Part shown: positions 5,998-16,545 of the stretch, in pieces | Layout of the letters: every line of letters starts with the position of its first letter | How positions within the stretch are numbered: position 1 is the first letter of the stretch | Notes under the pieces: model-generated | Told to the model about the DNA's origin: nothing | The model's input: only the letters and a program-made list of their open reading frames with translations | The model's database searches: none | NCBI GenBank assembly: GCA_027356675.1 | Contig: DAHVXO010000326.1 | Location: 1-23,993 of the forward strand | DNA length: 23,993 nucleotides | Source: Symbiobacteriaceae bacterium | Lineage (GTDB): Bacteria > Bacillota_E > Symbiobacteriia > Symbiobacteriales > Symbiobacteriaceae | Reading direction: 5' to 3' | Program-made: the position numbers and the translations under genes

Positions 5998-7932
5998 TTA
6001 TACAAGTGTAATGAAGTATGCCAGCATCAGCACGAGCCCGCCGAACATGTAAATCGCATACCGGGGAATATGGCCGGTCTGCACCTGCCGCAGACTGGCG
6101 CCAACGGCGGCTGCGGTCCGTCCGAAACCATCCACGATCCCGTCGATCACCTTGCCGTCGCCGATCGCCGCGACGAAGCCGGCTGTTGCCAGCAGCGGTT
6201 TGACGACCAGAAAATCGTAGAGGGCATCGAAGTAGAACATGTTGACCAGGATGCCGCCACGGACGCTGGTATCCCGTTCGGCATTACGGCGGACGCCGTT
6301 GGTGCCGTATAGGTACCAGGCCAAATAGCCACCGACCAGCGCCATGGTGAGCGTCACACCAGCCACCAGGTAGTTGATGCTCTCGGGCTCCAGCTCCAGG
6401 CCCGCGAAGGCGGGTTTAAGAAACGTAAGCTGCCAGTGCGGGAAGAAGATCAACCCACCGACCACCGAGAGGGCTGCCAGGATGCCCACGGACCACTTCA
6501 TGGCCCAGGGGGTCTCATGTGCGTGATCGTGACCCTGTGCGCCGTGGGAACCGTGCGCATCGTGACCGTGGTCCGTTCGGGTGGCTGAAGCCCGCTTCTT
6601 CGCCAGCGCCTTGACCGCGGGCGCCCAGGGCGAGCCAAAGAAGACCAGGCTGATCAGGCGCACGTTGTAGAACGCCGTCACGCCAGCCGCCAGGATGCCG
6701 ATGATGAAGAGTGCCATATTCTTGTGCATGGCCGCCAGCAGGATCTCGTCCTTGGAGAAGAAGCCAGCGAACGGGAAGATGCCGATGAGCGCCAGCGCCC
6801 CGATCGCAAAGGCCCAGAAGGCAAACTTGTCCTTCTGGTACAGCCCACCCATATGGCGGATATCCTGGTCGCCGGCGTAATGGTGAATCACGATACCGGC
6901 GGTAAGGAAGAGGGCCGCCTTGAAGAAGGCGTGGGTCAGGAAGTGGAAGTCGGCCGCAACGTAGGCTTGCAGGCCGTTGCCCATGAACATGTAGCCAATC
7001 TGCGAGAGCGTCGAGAACGCCAGGACCCGCTTGATATCATTCTGCCCTGCCGCGACCACGGCGCCGAAGAGCGCACCGATGCCACCGACCCAGGCCACCA
7101 GAGCAGCCGCAGTCTCCGCATTCTGGTAGATCGGCCAGGCCCGGGAGACCAGATAGACGCCTGCCGTCACCATCGTGGCGGCATGGATCAAGGCGGAGAC
7201 CGGGGTCGGTCCTTCCATGGCGTACGGTAGCCAGGTGTGCAGCGGAAACTGCGCCGACTTGGCGATGGCGCCTACAGCAAGCAACACGCCGATCAGGTTG
7301 AGCACCTCGTTCCCGGTGCCGGCCTTGATCCCGGCGAAGACCCCATCAAACGAGAGCGTCCCGTAGGTCTTGTAGATAAAGGCGATACCTGCAACCAATC
7401 CCACCTCGCCGATGCCATTCATGATGAAGGCCTTCATGGCAGCGGCGGTGGCGGAGGGCTTTTTGTAGTAGAAGCCGATCAACATGTACGAGGCCAGACC
7501 TACGTTTGCCCATCCTATCAATAGACCGACGAAGTTGTCCGAGACCACCAGCAGGCTCATGGCGAAGATGAAGAAGTTCAGCTGTGCCATAAACCGCCCG
7601 TAGGATGGGTCATCGATCATGTACCCAGTCGAGTACAGGTGGATCAGGAAGCCGCAACCCGTGACCACCAGCATCCACCAGATGGAGAGGCTGTCAGCCA
7701 CGAACCCGAAGTTACTCATGAGCGGGCCCAGGTTCGTCACCGTGGCCCGGATGGGCACACCGGTCTGTAGAAATTGTGCGAAAAGCACCAGGGTCATCGC
7801 AAACGTGGCGAAAACGGAGCCGCTGGCCACCCAGGACACCATGGTCTTCGACCAGGTGTTCCGGAAGGAGCCGACGACTGCCGCGCTCAGAAGCGGCAAT
7901 ACGACCAGGGCCGTCAACATCCAGGCGCTCAC
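5998..7932 (-). CDS. nuoL: NADH-quinone oxidoreductase subunit L, with atypical TM5 site
   Basis: 644 residues, a normal NuoL length. It is the distal antiporter-like subunit that contributes a proton channel and the long lateral helix. Identity is shown by QFPLHTWLP, then EGPTPVSALIHAATMVTAGV, and by THAFFKAALFLTAG. Lysines matching the TM7 (AIAKSAQFP) and TM12 (FFKAALF) sites are present. Unusually, the TM5 motif normally WEGVGL(C/A)SY reads W141-Ala142-Asn143-VGLASY, so the conserved acidic residue is missing. Nearby the usual Arg-Val-Gly-Asp reads Gly173-Ile-Gly-Glu176, and WLPDAM reads WLPYAM. A His-rich loop at about 454-473 is common in NuoL proteins. The start is a GTG at 7932 with a GGAAGGAAG element upstream; an ATG four codons later is an alternative. 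Confidence 0.95.
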   Translation of the reverse strand: MSAWMLTALVVLPLLSAAVVGSFRNTWSKTMVSWVASGSVFATFAMTLVLFAQFLQTGVPIRATVTNLGPLMSNFGFVADSLSIWWMLVVTGCGFLIHLYSTGYMIDDPSYGRFMAQLNFFIFAMSLLVVSDNFVGLLIGWANVGLASYMLIGFYYKKPSATAAAMKAFIMNGIGEVGLVAGIAFIYKTYGTLSFDGVFAGIKAGTGNEVLNLIGVLLAVGAIAKSAQFPLHTWLPYAMEGPTPVSALIHAATMVTAGVYLVSRAWPIYQNAETAAALVAWVGGIGALFGAVVAAGQNDIKRVLAFSTLSQIGYMFMGNGLQAYVAADFHFLTHAFFKAALFLTAGIVIHHYAGDQDIRHMGGLYQKDKFAFWAFAIGALALIGIFPFAGFFSKDEILLAAMHKNMALFIIGILAAGVTAFYNVRLISLVFFGSPWAPAVKALAKKRASATRTDHGHDAHGSHGAQGHDHAHETPWAMKWSVGILAALSVVGGLIFFPHWQLTFLKPAFAGLELEPESINYLVAGVTLTMALVGGYLAWYLYGTNGVRRNAERDTSVRGGILVNMFYFDALYDFLVVKPLLATAGFVAAIGDGKVIDGIVDGFGRTAAAVGASLRQVQTGHIPRYAIYMFGGLVLMLAYFITLV

Positions 7933-7959
7933 GTCCGGTTCACTTCCTTCCAGGGGTGG

Positions 7960-8268
7960 CTAGTGCTTGAGGTCCGCAACGTCATCGATGTCGGCATGCT
8001 CCCGCTTGCGGAAGAGCAGGACGATAATGGCAAGACCGATGGCGACCTCGGCGGCAGCCACGGTGATCACCAGGAAGGCCATCACGTGGCCGTCCAGGTT
8101 CCCGTGCTGCCGTGCGAACGCAATAAAGAGCAGGTTCGCGGCGTTCCACATGATTTCCACGCTCATCAGGATTGCCAGCGGGCTGCGCCGCACCAGGACC
8201 CCGATGCCGCCCAGGGCGAAGAGGATGGCGGCCAATGCGACGAAGAGGTTCGAAGATACGGTTGGCAT
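7960..8268 (-). CDS. nuoK: NADH-quinone oxidoreductase subunit K
   Basis: 102 residues, the standard NuoK length, with three membrane helices. NuoK lies between NuoJ and NuoN in the membrane arm and forms part of the proton path. Both conserved buried glutamates are visible, one in ILMSVEIMWNAANLLF (TM2) and one in VAAAEVAIGLAII (TM3). The C-terminus is a short charged cytoplasmic tail (RKREHADIDDVADLKH). The ATG at 8268 is preceded by AAGGAGGAGG. The gap to nuoJ is 16 bases and to nuoL 27 bases, consistent with one operon. Confidence 0.96.
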   Translation of the reverse strand: MPTVSSNLFVALAAILFALGGIGVLVRRSPLAILMSVEIMWNAANLLFIAFARQHGNLDGHVMAFLVITVAAAEVAIGLAIIVLLFRKREHADIDDVADLKH

Positions 8269-8284
8269 ATGTCCTCCTCCTTCC

Positions 8285-8791
8285 CTAAGCCTTCTGGCGA
8301 CCGACGAGGATGACGACCCCGATTACGGCCACCATGAGGATAAACGCCGTGAGTTCAAAGGGCAGTACATGAACCGTGAGCAGTTCCGCACCGAAGTTCT
8401 TCACGCTGCCGAAGGACTCGCTGATTGAGGCAAACGAACCGCTCGCCTTGCCCACCAGGCCCACCAGTGCCAGCATCAGCAGCACGGCGCCGCCCACGGC
8501 GTATCCGGCGATGCGGTGGGGTGAGACCAGGCTCTGGTCCCGCTCGATCGGATCCTTACGGGCGGTCAGTAGGGCGATGACGAAGAGGAACAGGATCATG
8601 ACCGCGCCGCCGTAGACGATCAACTGAATCACGGCCATGAACTCAGCGGAAAGGCTCAGGTAGAGCACCGCCAGGCCGATGAAGTTGAGCACGGTGGCGA
8701 GGACCTGGTGAACCGGATAGCGGGCCACGACCACGCCCAGAGCGCCGGCGAGTGCGATCAGTCCTGCGATCACGAATACGGCGAGATTCAT
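8285..8791 (-). CDS. nuoJ: NADH-quinone oxidoreductase subunit J
   Basis: 168 residues with five membrane helices. NuoJ sits between NuoA/H and NuoK, and its TM3 pi-bulge region is important for coupling. The diagnostic block IQLIVYGGAVMILFLFVIALL contains the conserved Tyr-Gly-Gly-Ala-Val stretch. The loop between TM4 and TM5 is Ser/Gly-rich. The ATG at 8791 overlaps the nuoI stop (ATGA) and has only a weak binding site, so translation is probably coupled to nuoI. Confidence 0.96.
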   Translation of the reverse strand: MNLAVFVIAGLIALAGALGVVVARYPVHQVLATVLNFIGLAVLYLSLSAEFMAVIQLIVYGGAVMILFLFVIALLTARKDPIERDQSLVSPHRIAGYAVGGAVLLMLALVGLVGKASGSFASISESFGSVKNFGAELLTVHVLPFELTAFILMVAVIGVVILVGRQKA

Positions 8792-9273
8792 GGCTTCACC
8801 GCCTGACGCCCTGCGAAGGGCGGATAGACGTTCATCGGCACCGTGAAGGCCGACGGCGCCTTGTTCACCAGCTGATCCTTCTGATAGATCAGCGACTCAC
8901 GTGAGAAGTTGGAGAGCTCGAACTCCTGCGTCAGGTGCAGGCAATCGGTCGGGCACGCCTCTTCGCAGAGGCCGCAGAAGATGCAGCGGAGCAGGTCGAC
9001 CTGGTACTTGTAGCCGTAGCGTTCGCCAGGGCTGTGCGGATGGGCCGGATCGTTCTCCGCCGCCAACACTGTGATGGCTGCCGCAGGGCAAGCCACCTGG
9101 CAGAGCTCGCAGCCCACGCACATCTCCAGGCCGTTCTCGTAGGTCCTCAGTTCATGCCGACCGTGGTAGCGACGGCTCCGCGGCTTCTTGACCTCGGGGT
9201 ACGAGATCGTCACCTTGGGCCGGAAGAGGACTTTCAGCGTGGCGCCGAGTCCCTTTGCAATCGCCATAAACAT
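8788..9273 (-). CDS. nuoI: NADH-quinone oxidoreductase subunit I (2 x 4Fe-4S)
   Basis: 161 residues. NuoI carries clusters N6a and N6b that pass electrons from NuoG towards N2 in NuoB. Both ferredoxin motifs are complete: CVGCELCQVACPAAAI and CIFCGLCEEACPTDCL, each CxxCxxC plus CP. The N-terminal segment (VLFRPKVTISYPEVKK) is the usual membrane-surface anchor region. The ATG at 9273 has a near-perfect AAGGAGGT eight bases upstream, which decides the start over the longer frame to 9375. That longer frame would overlap nuoH extensively. Its 3' end overlaps nuoJ by four bases. Confidence 0.97.
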   Translation of the reverse strand: MFMAIAKGLGATLKVLFRPKVTISYPEVKKPRSRRYHGRHELRTYENGLEMCVGCELCQVACPAAAITVLAAENDPAHPHSPGERYGYKYQVDLLRCIFCGLCEEACPTDCLHLTQEFELSNFSRESLIYQKDQLVNKAPSAFTVPMNVYPPFAGRQAVKP

Positions 9274-9293
9274 GCTGCCGTACCTCCTTCCGA

Positions 9294-10271
9294 TCAGGCC
9301 TTGGGAGCCAGGAGCGCCACATAGACCGCTGTGCCGACCAGATTCAAGGCTGCCAGCGGGAGCATAACCTTCCAACCGAAGCTCATCAGCCGGTCATAGC
9401 GCATCCGGGGCCACGTCGCCCTAACCCAGATAAAGACGAAGATCATGAGGCAGACCTTCAGGACGAAGGCCACCACGGGCGGAATGAACTGGAGGAAAAA
9501 GATCCGGTTCCAGCCGCCCAAATACAGGAGAGTGATCAGCGAGGCCATGTTGAGCAGGTGGACGATCTCGCCCAGGAAGAAGAGGCCGAACCGCATGCCG
9601 GCGTACTCTGTATTGTAACCGCCGACCAGTTCGGTTTCCGCTTCGGGAAGGTCGAACGGCGTGCGGCTGGTCTCCGCCAGCGCCGCCATGAAGAAGACCA
9701 CGAAGCCGAGGATTTGCGGGATGATGTTGTACAGACCGTGCTGCGCCGTCACGATGTCGGTCAGCCGGGTCGAGCCTGCCATCAGAATGACGCCGATCAG
9801 CGCCATCCCCATGGCCAATTCGTAGCTGATCATCTGAGCGGTTGCGCGCATGGAGCCTAGCAGTGCGTACTTGGACTGCGACGCCCAACCGCCGAGGGCC
9901 ACGCCGTAGACAGAGAGCGAGCTCAGAGCCAGCATCACCAGGATACCGGCGTTGGGGTCTGCCATGGACCACCCGGGTCCCCAGGGGATGACCACATAGA
10001 TCGAGAGGGCCGCAAAGAAGGCGATCATCGGGGCGAGCCGGAAGACCAGGTTGTCGGCGTCACGCGGGATGATGTCTTCTTTAAAGATCATCTTCACCAC
10101 GTCGGCGATGGGCTGAAACACGCCCCAGGGTCCGACCCGATTGGGACCCACCCGCATCTGAAAGTACCCCAGGAGCTTGCGCTCCATGAGCAGTTCCACC
10201 GCAGCACTTAGAAGGATGACCGTGGCGAGGAGGAGCGCCTTTACGACAACCCAGAGGATAGTGCTTAGCAT
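9294..10271 (-). CDS. nuoH: NADH-quinone oxidoreductase subunit H
   Basis: 325 residues, eight membrane helices. NuoH forms the heel of the membrane arm and, with NuoB and NuoD, the quinone chamber and the entrance to the proton E-channel. Conserved blocks are MERKLLGYFQMRVGPNRVGP near the N-terminus, KEDIIPRDAD, and TSRTPFDLPEAETELVGGYN, with the acidic E-channel residues retained. It starts one base after the nuoG stop (TAACATG) with GGAGGTGG inside the nuoG end. It ends 20 bases before nuoI. Confidence 0.97.
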   Translation of the reverse strand: MLSTILWVVVKALLLATVILLSAAVELLMERKLLGYFQMRVGPNRVGPWGVFQPIADVVKMIFKEDIIPRDADNLVFRLAPMIAFFAALSIYVVIPWGPGWSMADPNAGILVMLALSSLSVYGVALGGWASQSKYALLGSMRATAQMISYELAMGMALIGVILMAGSTRLTDIVTAQHGLYNIIPQILGFVVFFMAALAETSRTPFDLPEAETELVGGYNTEYAGMRFGLFFLGEIVHLLNMASLITLLYLGGWNRIFFLQFIPPVVAFVLKVCLMIFVFIWVRATWPRMRYDRLMSFGWKVMLPLAALNLVGTAVYVALLAPKA

Positions 10272-10272
10272 G

Positions 10273-12782
10273 TTAGTCCGCCACCTCCACGGCCAGCTTC
10301 GCCACGGAGACGGCTACCGGAGCGCCGCCCACAGGGATGCCGGATGTCAGCAAGTTGACCGGTGCGCTACTGAGGCGCTTGATTGCCTGGATGGTGCCGG
10401 GAACGACGCTGCGTTCGACCATGACGGAGACCGTAATCCGAGCCTCGCCCACGCCGAGTTCCACCTGCTCGCCGGCGAGAAGCCCGAGGCGGGCGGCGTC
10501 AGCGGGGTGGATCAGGGCCACGGGCTGGGGCAGCACATGATTGAAGGCTGCGTCAAACTGGGCGGTGGAGCCGCCTGCGTAGAGCCGGTCAACCGGCACG
10601 AGGAGCATCCCCTCACCCGCCGGCGCAGCCAGGCCCGTAACCGCCGGCAGCACCGACGCCGGCGCGCCCGCCAGCACCGTGCCATCTGTCAATTTGGACG
10701 CTAGCTTGGCAATCTCCCAGGACGTCTCCTGCGGCGAAGCCGTCAGCCGCAAGCCCATGGCTGCGGCCAACGCCACCAGGATGTCCCCGTCAGGCTGGGC
10801 CGCGCCCTCGGGCTTCTTGGCCACCTTGACGCTCTGCACCAGGCCATCCAGGGCGGTATAGGTACCCGCCTTCTCACCCATGGCCGCCGCCGGCAGGACC
10901 ACATCCGCCTGCGCTGCCGTCTCATTGAGGAACAGGTCGATGGCGACCACGAAGCTGCCCCTGAGGGCAGCGGCCGCCAGTTTCCGGTCGGAATAAGTGT
11001 TAACAACGTTGGCCCCCGCCAGCAGCAGGGCCTTGATCTGGCCCTCAGCCGCCGCCTTCAGCATGGCCCCGGTCTCCAGGCCCGCATCCCAGACCAGATT
11101 CCGGGTGCCCCAGGTCTGCATGAGCGCCTCACGGGCCCGGGTCTCGGTCACTCCAGCCAGACCGGTCAGGAACCCGGGCAGCACGCCCATGGCCTCCGCA
11201 CCGCGGCTGTTGTTCTGCGCACCCGGAATCAGCACATGCACCGACCGTCCAGGAGCGGTGGCCGTTCCGACCTTTGCCGTTCCGACCTTTTCCGTACCGA
11301 CCTTTTCCGTACCGACCCTTTTAAGCGCCCCCGCCAGTTCGAGCACGGCGCGGCCCACACCGGCGTCATTCCCACCCCAGACCACGGCAACCTTGGTCAC
11401 CCCGGTCAGGATCTCAGCCAGCTTGGTCAGCGCCACCGCATCGGCAGCGCTCGCAGCACCCTTCTTACCAGACACAGCAGCAGCCAGCGCCAACAAAGCA
11501 CCAGCCACCTCACCAGGCTTCAACTGAACCCGCGCATGCCGTCCCCGGTACTTGGGCATCACGGAACCGACCACGGCGATCTTGGCCAGCTTCCGGTCGG
11601 CCATGCGGCGAATCCGCAAGTCGAGCACCGGGGCCGTCTCCGCCGGATCCACATCCACAATCAAGATCGCCCCGGCATCGGAAAGATCGGTCTGCCGCCC
11701 GGGGAAGGCCCCCAGCGACGCCACGATCTGATCCCCCACCCGGTGATCGATGTTGTTCGTCCTCAGGGCGACCCGGGCGAACTTCTGCAGCAGATAGGCT
11801 TCCTCGTTGGTCAGCTTGCCGCCGCCGATGACGCCAAAGCCGGCGCCGCCTACCGCAGCCTTGATCTCCTTGAACTTGCCGGCGACCACCGACAGCGCCT
11901 CGGTCCAGGACACAGGCACAAGGGCCCCGTCCTTCTTGACCAGCGGTTGCGTTAACCGCTGATCGTCTTGCACATACTGGTAGTTGAAGCGCCCACGGTC
12001 GCAAAGCCACCCGGTGTCGACGGCCGGATTTTCCCGGGAAGTCAGCCGGAGCAGCCGCCCATGCCGGTACTCCTGATTCACGTTGCAGCCCACGGAGCAT
12101 CCGGTACAGATCGACTCTACCTTCGCCAGGTCCCACGGACGAGCCTTGAAGCGATACAGCTCGCTGGTCAGCGCACCCACCGGGCAGAGCTCGATGGTAT
12201 TGCCGCTGAAGTAGGAATCGTACCGCTGCCCTTCCATGGTCGTGACGTGGTTGTTGTGGGCGCGCTCCGCAATGATCAGGGTCTGCTCAGTCGCGACCTC
12301 ATCATCGAAGCGAGTGCAGCGCCGGCACAGAATGCAGCGCTCGTTATCGAGCACGATGAAGTTGCCCAGGTCCACAGCCTTGTCCTTATGGATCTTGGGG
12401 TCCACGAGGCGGCTGGTACCCGCGCCGTGCTCGAGCGTCAGGTCCTGCAGGTCGCACTCGCCGCCCTTGTCGCAGACGGGGCAATCGAGTGGATGATTCA
12501 GCAGCAAAAACTCCAGGGCCCCCTTGCGCAGGTCCGCAACCTGAGCGCTCTGGGTGGTGACCACCATGCCATCGCCCACCTGCGTGGTACAGGCCGCTTG
12601 GGGCTTGGGAATCTTCTCGATCTGAACCAGGCACATGCGGCAGACGCCGGCGGGATCGAGCTTGGGGTGGTAGCAGAAGACGGGAATCTCGACCCCCGCC
12701 AGCTTCGCCGCCTCCACCAGGTTTGTGCCCTTGGGCACCTGGACAGTGCGGCCGTCAATCGTCACATTCACCAGGGGCTGGC

Positions 12783-12786
<4 letters not shown>
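10273..12786 (-). CDS. nuoG: NADH-quinone oxidoreductase subunit G
   Basis: 837 residues. This large peripheral-arm subunit holds a chain of Fe-S clusters and a molybdopterin-oxidoreductase-like domain without catalytic role. Visible ligands are the 2Fe-2S site FCYHPKLDPAGVCRMC, the His-ligated site HPLDCPVCDKGGEC, the 4Fe-4S site CILCRRC with ELCPVGAL, and the extra N7 site CTGCSVGC with LCDRGRF. The N7 cluster occurs only in some bacteria. The C-terminal beta-barrel (HPADAARLGLLAGEQVEL) is present. Around residues 489-510 a GTEKV-type repeat is encoded by four 15-bp tandem units. The ATG at 12786 overlaps the nuoF stop (ATGA) and has AAGGAGGTG upstream. Confidence 0.96.
11261..11320 (-). 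repeat. Four tandem 15-bp units inside nuoG
   Basis: On the plus strand the units are GCCGTTCCGACCTTT twice (11261-11275 and 11276-11290, identical), then TCCGTACCGACCTTT (11291-11305) and TCCGTACCGACCCTT (11306-11320). The unit is a multiple of three, so copy number can change without breaking the frame. It encodes about four repeats of Val-Gly-Thr-(Glu/Ala)-Lys in the molybdopterin-like half of NuoG, followed by Thr-Ala-Pro-Gly, probably a surface loop. Confidence 0.9.
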
Positions 12787-14060
<1,274 letters not shown>

Positions 14061-14076
14061 GCTGTTGGTGCCTCCT

Positions 14077-14757
14077 CTACTCCTGCTCCGACTTCGCTGC
14101 GGGCTCAGGTGCGGACTCAACCGCCGCCGCCGTCTCCATCACGGGCGCCTGGAACCCGGACCACTCCGCCTGGCTCGCCCCACCCATCAGCGGGATTTTC
14201 TCCAGGAAAGCATCGGGACCCTCGCCACTGCGCAGCGCTGCGACCAGCGCATCGAACTTCGCCGGTGTCATCTTCACGGCGTATTCCGTATTCACGTGGA
14301 TCACCGGCGCCAGGTCACAGGCCGCCAGGCACTCCGGCGTCACTTCGAGGGTAATCAACCCATCAGGCGTGGTCTGCAGGTTGCCAATCCCCAGACTCTG
14401 TTTGATATGCGCCTCCAGCGCCCGACCGCCCCCCAGCAGGTGGCAGCACATCGAGCCGCAGAGCGTGATCATGTACTGGCCCACCGGATGCCGGTGGAAC
14501 ATCGCATAGAACGAGCAGACCGAGTCCACGTACCCAGGGGATACCCCGACGATCTCAGCGATCGCCTCCATGTCGGAGATGGCCACGTAGTGCCCCTCGC
14601 GCTCGCGCATCGACAGATGCAGCAATGGCAGTACCGCCGACTTCTCCCGTCCCTCGGGATAGCGCGCGATGATCGCGTCGACCTCGTCCTTGCACCGCTC
14701 CGGCCACGTCGGGGCCGGCACCGCTGTGATGATGATCGACTTGGCCTCCTCAGACAT
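14077..14757 (-). CDS. nuoE: NADH-quinone oxidoreductase subunit E (2Fe-2S)
   Basis: 226 residues, longer than the usual 160-180. NuoE binds cluster N1a beside the FMN in NuoF. The four ligands are visible as LCGSMCC (first and last Cys; the middle Cys is an extra thiol where Ala is usual) and ECLAACDLAPV. The thioredoxin-like fold spans about residues 80-190. The last 45 residues are Ala/Glu/Pro-rich, including a METAAAVESAPEPAAKSEQE ending, and probably disordered. The ATG at 14757 shares a base with the nuoD stop (TAATG) and has GGGGAGGT upstream. Confidence 0.95.
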   Translation of the reverse strand: MSEEAKSIIITAVPAPTWPERCKDEVDAIIARYPEGREKSAVLPLLHLSMREREGHYVAISDMEAIAEIVGVSPGYVDSVCSFYAMFHRHPVGQYMITLCGSMCCHLLGGGRALEAHIKQSLGIGNLQTTPDGLITLEVTPECLAACDLAPVIHVNTEYAVKMTPAKFDALVAALRSGEGPDAFLEKIPLMGGASQAEWSGFQAPVMETAAAVESAPEPAAKSEQE

Positions 14758-15956
14758 TACCGGTCCACCTCCCCGAAGACCGGGTCGATCCCGGCGATGA
14801 TGCCCGCCATATCGGAGACGAAATGCCCCTTCAGCAGCTCGGTGAGCGCATAGGTGGCAAAGAAGCTAGGCGGTCGCACCCGCACCCGCATGGGCCGGTT
14901 GCCGCCGTCTGAGACCACGTAGAAGCCCAGTTCGCCACGGGGAGACTCGACGGCGTGGTACACCTCGCCGGCAGGCACGTTGAAACCTTGCTGCACCAGC
15001 TTGAAGTGATGGATCAGTGCCTCCATGGACTGCTTGACCTCCGCTTTGGGCGGCAGGACCAGCTTCCGGTCGTCAATCACATACCGGCCATCGGGCAAGT
15101 TAGCGAGCGCCTGACGGACGATCTTCAGGGACTCGTCGATCTCGTCGAAGCGAATCGCCACCCGATCGAAGAGGTCGCCATTGTGATAGACCGGCACCTT
15201 GAAATCGTAGTTTTCATAGCCGCAATAGGGATAGTACTTACGCACGTCATAGTCGGTGCCGGTCACGCGCAGGTTGTGTCCCGTGAGGCCGAGCGAAATC
15301 GCCTTATCGTAGGTGATGACGCCGATCTTCTTGGTGCGGTCCAGGAAGATCGGGTTGCCCAGAATCAGGTCCCGCAGCTCCTGCATCTTCTTGGGGGTCT
15401 CACGCAGGAACTTCTCGACCAGTTCTTTGAAGTTGGAAGGCAAGTCCTCAGCGATGCCGCCGACGCGAATGTAGCTCGGGTTCATGCGCTGACCGGTCGT
15501 CTCCTCGAAGATGTCGAGGATCTGCTCACGCAGATCGAAGCCCCAGAAGAACGGGGTGATGGCGCCCAGGTCCAGACCACCCGTGGAGATAAACACCAGA
15601 TGGGATGCAATCCGTTGCAATTCCATCAGGATGACCCGCGCCACTGTCGCCCGTTCGGGAATCCGGTCGGTGATCCCCAACAGCTTCTCAACGGCCAGAC
15701 AGTACCCGCAGTTATTGCCGATCGAGTTCAGGTAGTCCATCCGATCCATGACCGTGTTGGCCTGCTGCCACAGCAGGAACTCGGCGTTCTTCTCGATGCC
15801 GGTGTGTAGGAAGCCCGTCTCCGGATAAGCCGCGGCGATGATCTCGCCTTCGAGCTCCAGCACCACCCGCAGCACGCCGTGCGTCGCAGGATGATGCGGC
15901 CCGATCGAGAGCGTCATCCTGCTCGTGGACGGTTCAGCCCCTTGCGTCTGAGCCAT
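14757..15956 (-). CDS. nuoD: NADH-quinone oxidoreductase subunit D (49 kDa)
   Basis: 399 residues. NuoD is related to the large subunit of NiFe hydrogenases and builds the quinone head-group site with NuoB. The family blocks GPHHPATHGVLRVVLELEGE, HTGIEKNAEF, NYLNS-type DRMDYLNSIGNNCGYC, ESPRGELGFYVVSDGG and the C-terminal DPVFGEVDR are all present. The His pair of GPHHPATHG expected at the quinone site is retained. It is separate from NuoC, unlike the NuoCD fusion of Escherichia coli. The ATG at 15956 follows AGGGTGA. Upstream frame to 16100 overlaps nuoC and is rejected. Confidence 0.97.
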   Translation of the reverse strand: MAQTQGAEPSTSRMTLSIGPHHPATHGVLRVVLELEGEIIAAAYPETGFLHTGIEKNAEFLLWQQANTVMDRMDYLNSIGNNCGYCLAVEKLLGITDRIPERATVARVILMELQRIASHLVFISTGGLDLGAITPFFWGFDLREQILDIFEETTGQRMNPSYIRVGGIAEDLPSNFKELVEKFLRETPKKMQELRDLILGNPIFLDRTKKIGVITYDKAISLGLTGHNLRVTGTDYDVRKYYPYCGYENYDFKVPVYHNGDLFDRVAIRFDEIDESLKIVRQALANLPDGRYVIDDRKLVLPPKAEVKQSMEALIHHFKLVQQGFNVPAGEVYHAVESPRGELGFYVVSDGGNRPMRVRVRPPSFFATYALTELLKGHFVSDMAGIIAGIDPVFGEVDR

Positions 15957-15963
15957 ATTCACC

Positions 15964-16545
15964 CTACTTTCCGTCCTTGGACGATTCCTCGCCGGGAAAG
16001 TCATAATAGCGATTTTCGTCGGCTGGCATCTCCAGGCTAATGAGTGCACGCGGTCCCCGGGTTGGGTAGTCACGCCGCAGCGGGTGTCCTTCCCAGTCAT
16101 CCGGGTTCAAGATTCGCTTGAGATTCGGATGGCCCTTGAAGCGGATGCCGAACTGGTCGAAGACTTCCCGTTCCGCCGGGTCCGCCATGGACCAGAGATG
16201 CGATAGCGTGGGCACCTCGGCCTTCTCCCCGCAGCGCACCCGCACCCGGATGACGCCCAGAGCCGGCAACTGCCGGAAGTGGTAGACCATTTCGAAGCGG
16301 GGCTCACGGTTGGGGTAATAATCCACCGCCGTAAGGTCCACCAGCATGTTAAAACCGCAGCTTCTGAGCCACTGCACGACCTCGACGAGGACATCGGCAG
16401 GAGCCCAGACCTGCGGAATCTGGTCGCCGGTGGCTGCAATGAGGGAGACCTTGCTGCCAAAGGCCTTCACCAAGGCGGGAACAATTTCGGTGTTGACCTG
16501 CTCGCGGGCCTCAATGCCGCGCTGGATCATATCGGTGTTAGGCAT
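15964..16545 (-). CDS. nuoC: NADH-quinone oxidoreductase subunit C (30 kDa)
   Basis: 193 residues. NuoC is a structural peripheral-arm subunit next to NuoD. The signature lies at the C-terminal half: [20 protein letters not shown], then [17 protein letters not shown]. The preceding domain has the usual [23 protein letters not shown] pattern. The ATG at 16545 overlaps the end of nuoB by eight bases; its binding site is an AGGGGGG somewhat far upstream, so coupling to nuoB translation is likely. Confidence 0.96.
   Translation of the reverse strand: MPNTDMIQRGIEAREQVNTEIVPALVKAFGSKVSLIAATGDQIPQVWAPADVLVEVVQWLRSCGFNMLVDLTAVDYYPNREPRFEMVYHFRQLPALGVIRVRVRCGEKAEVPTLSHLWSMADPAEREVFDQFGIRFKGHPNLKRILNPDDWEGHPLRRDYPTRGPRALISLEMPADENRYYDFPGEESSKDGK

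Noticed and set aside
6514..6572. His-rich stretch in NuoL as a novel metal site
   Set aside because: Similar His-rich loops occur in many bacterial NuoL proteins, so it is not distinctive.
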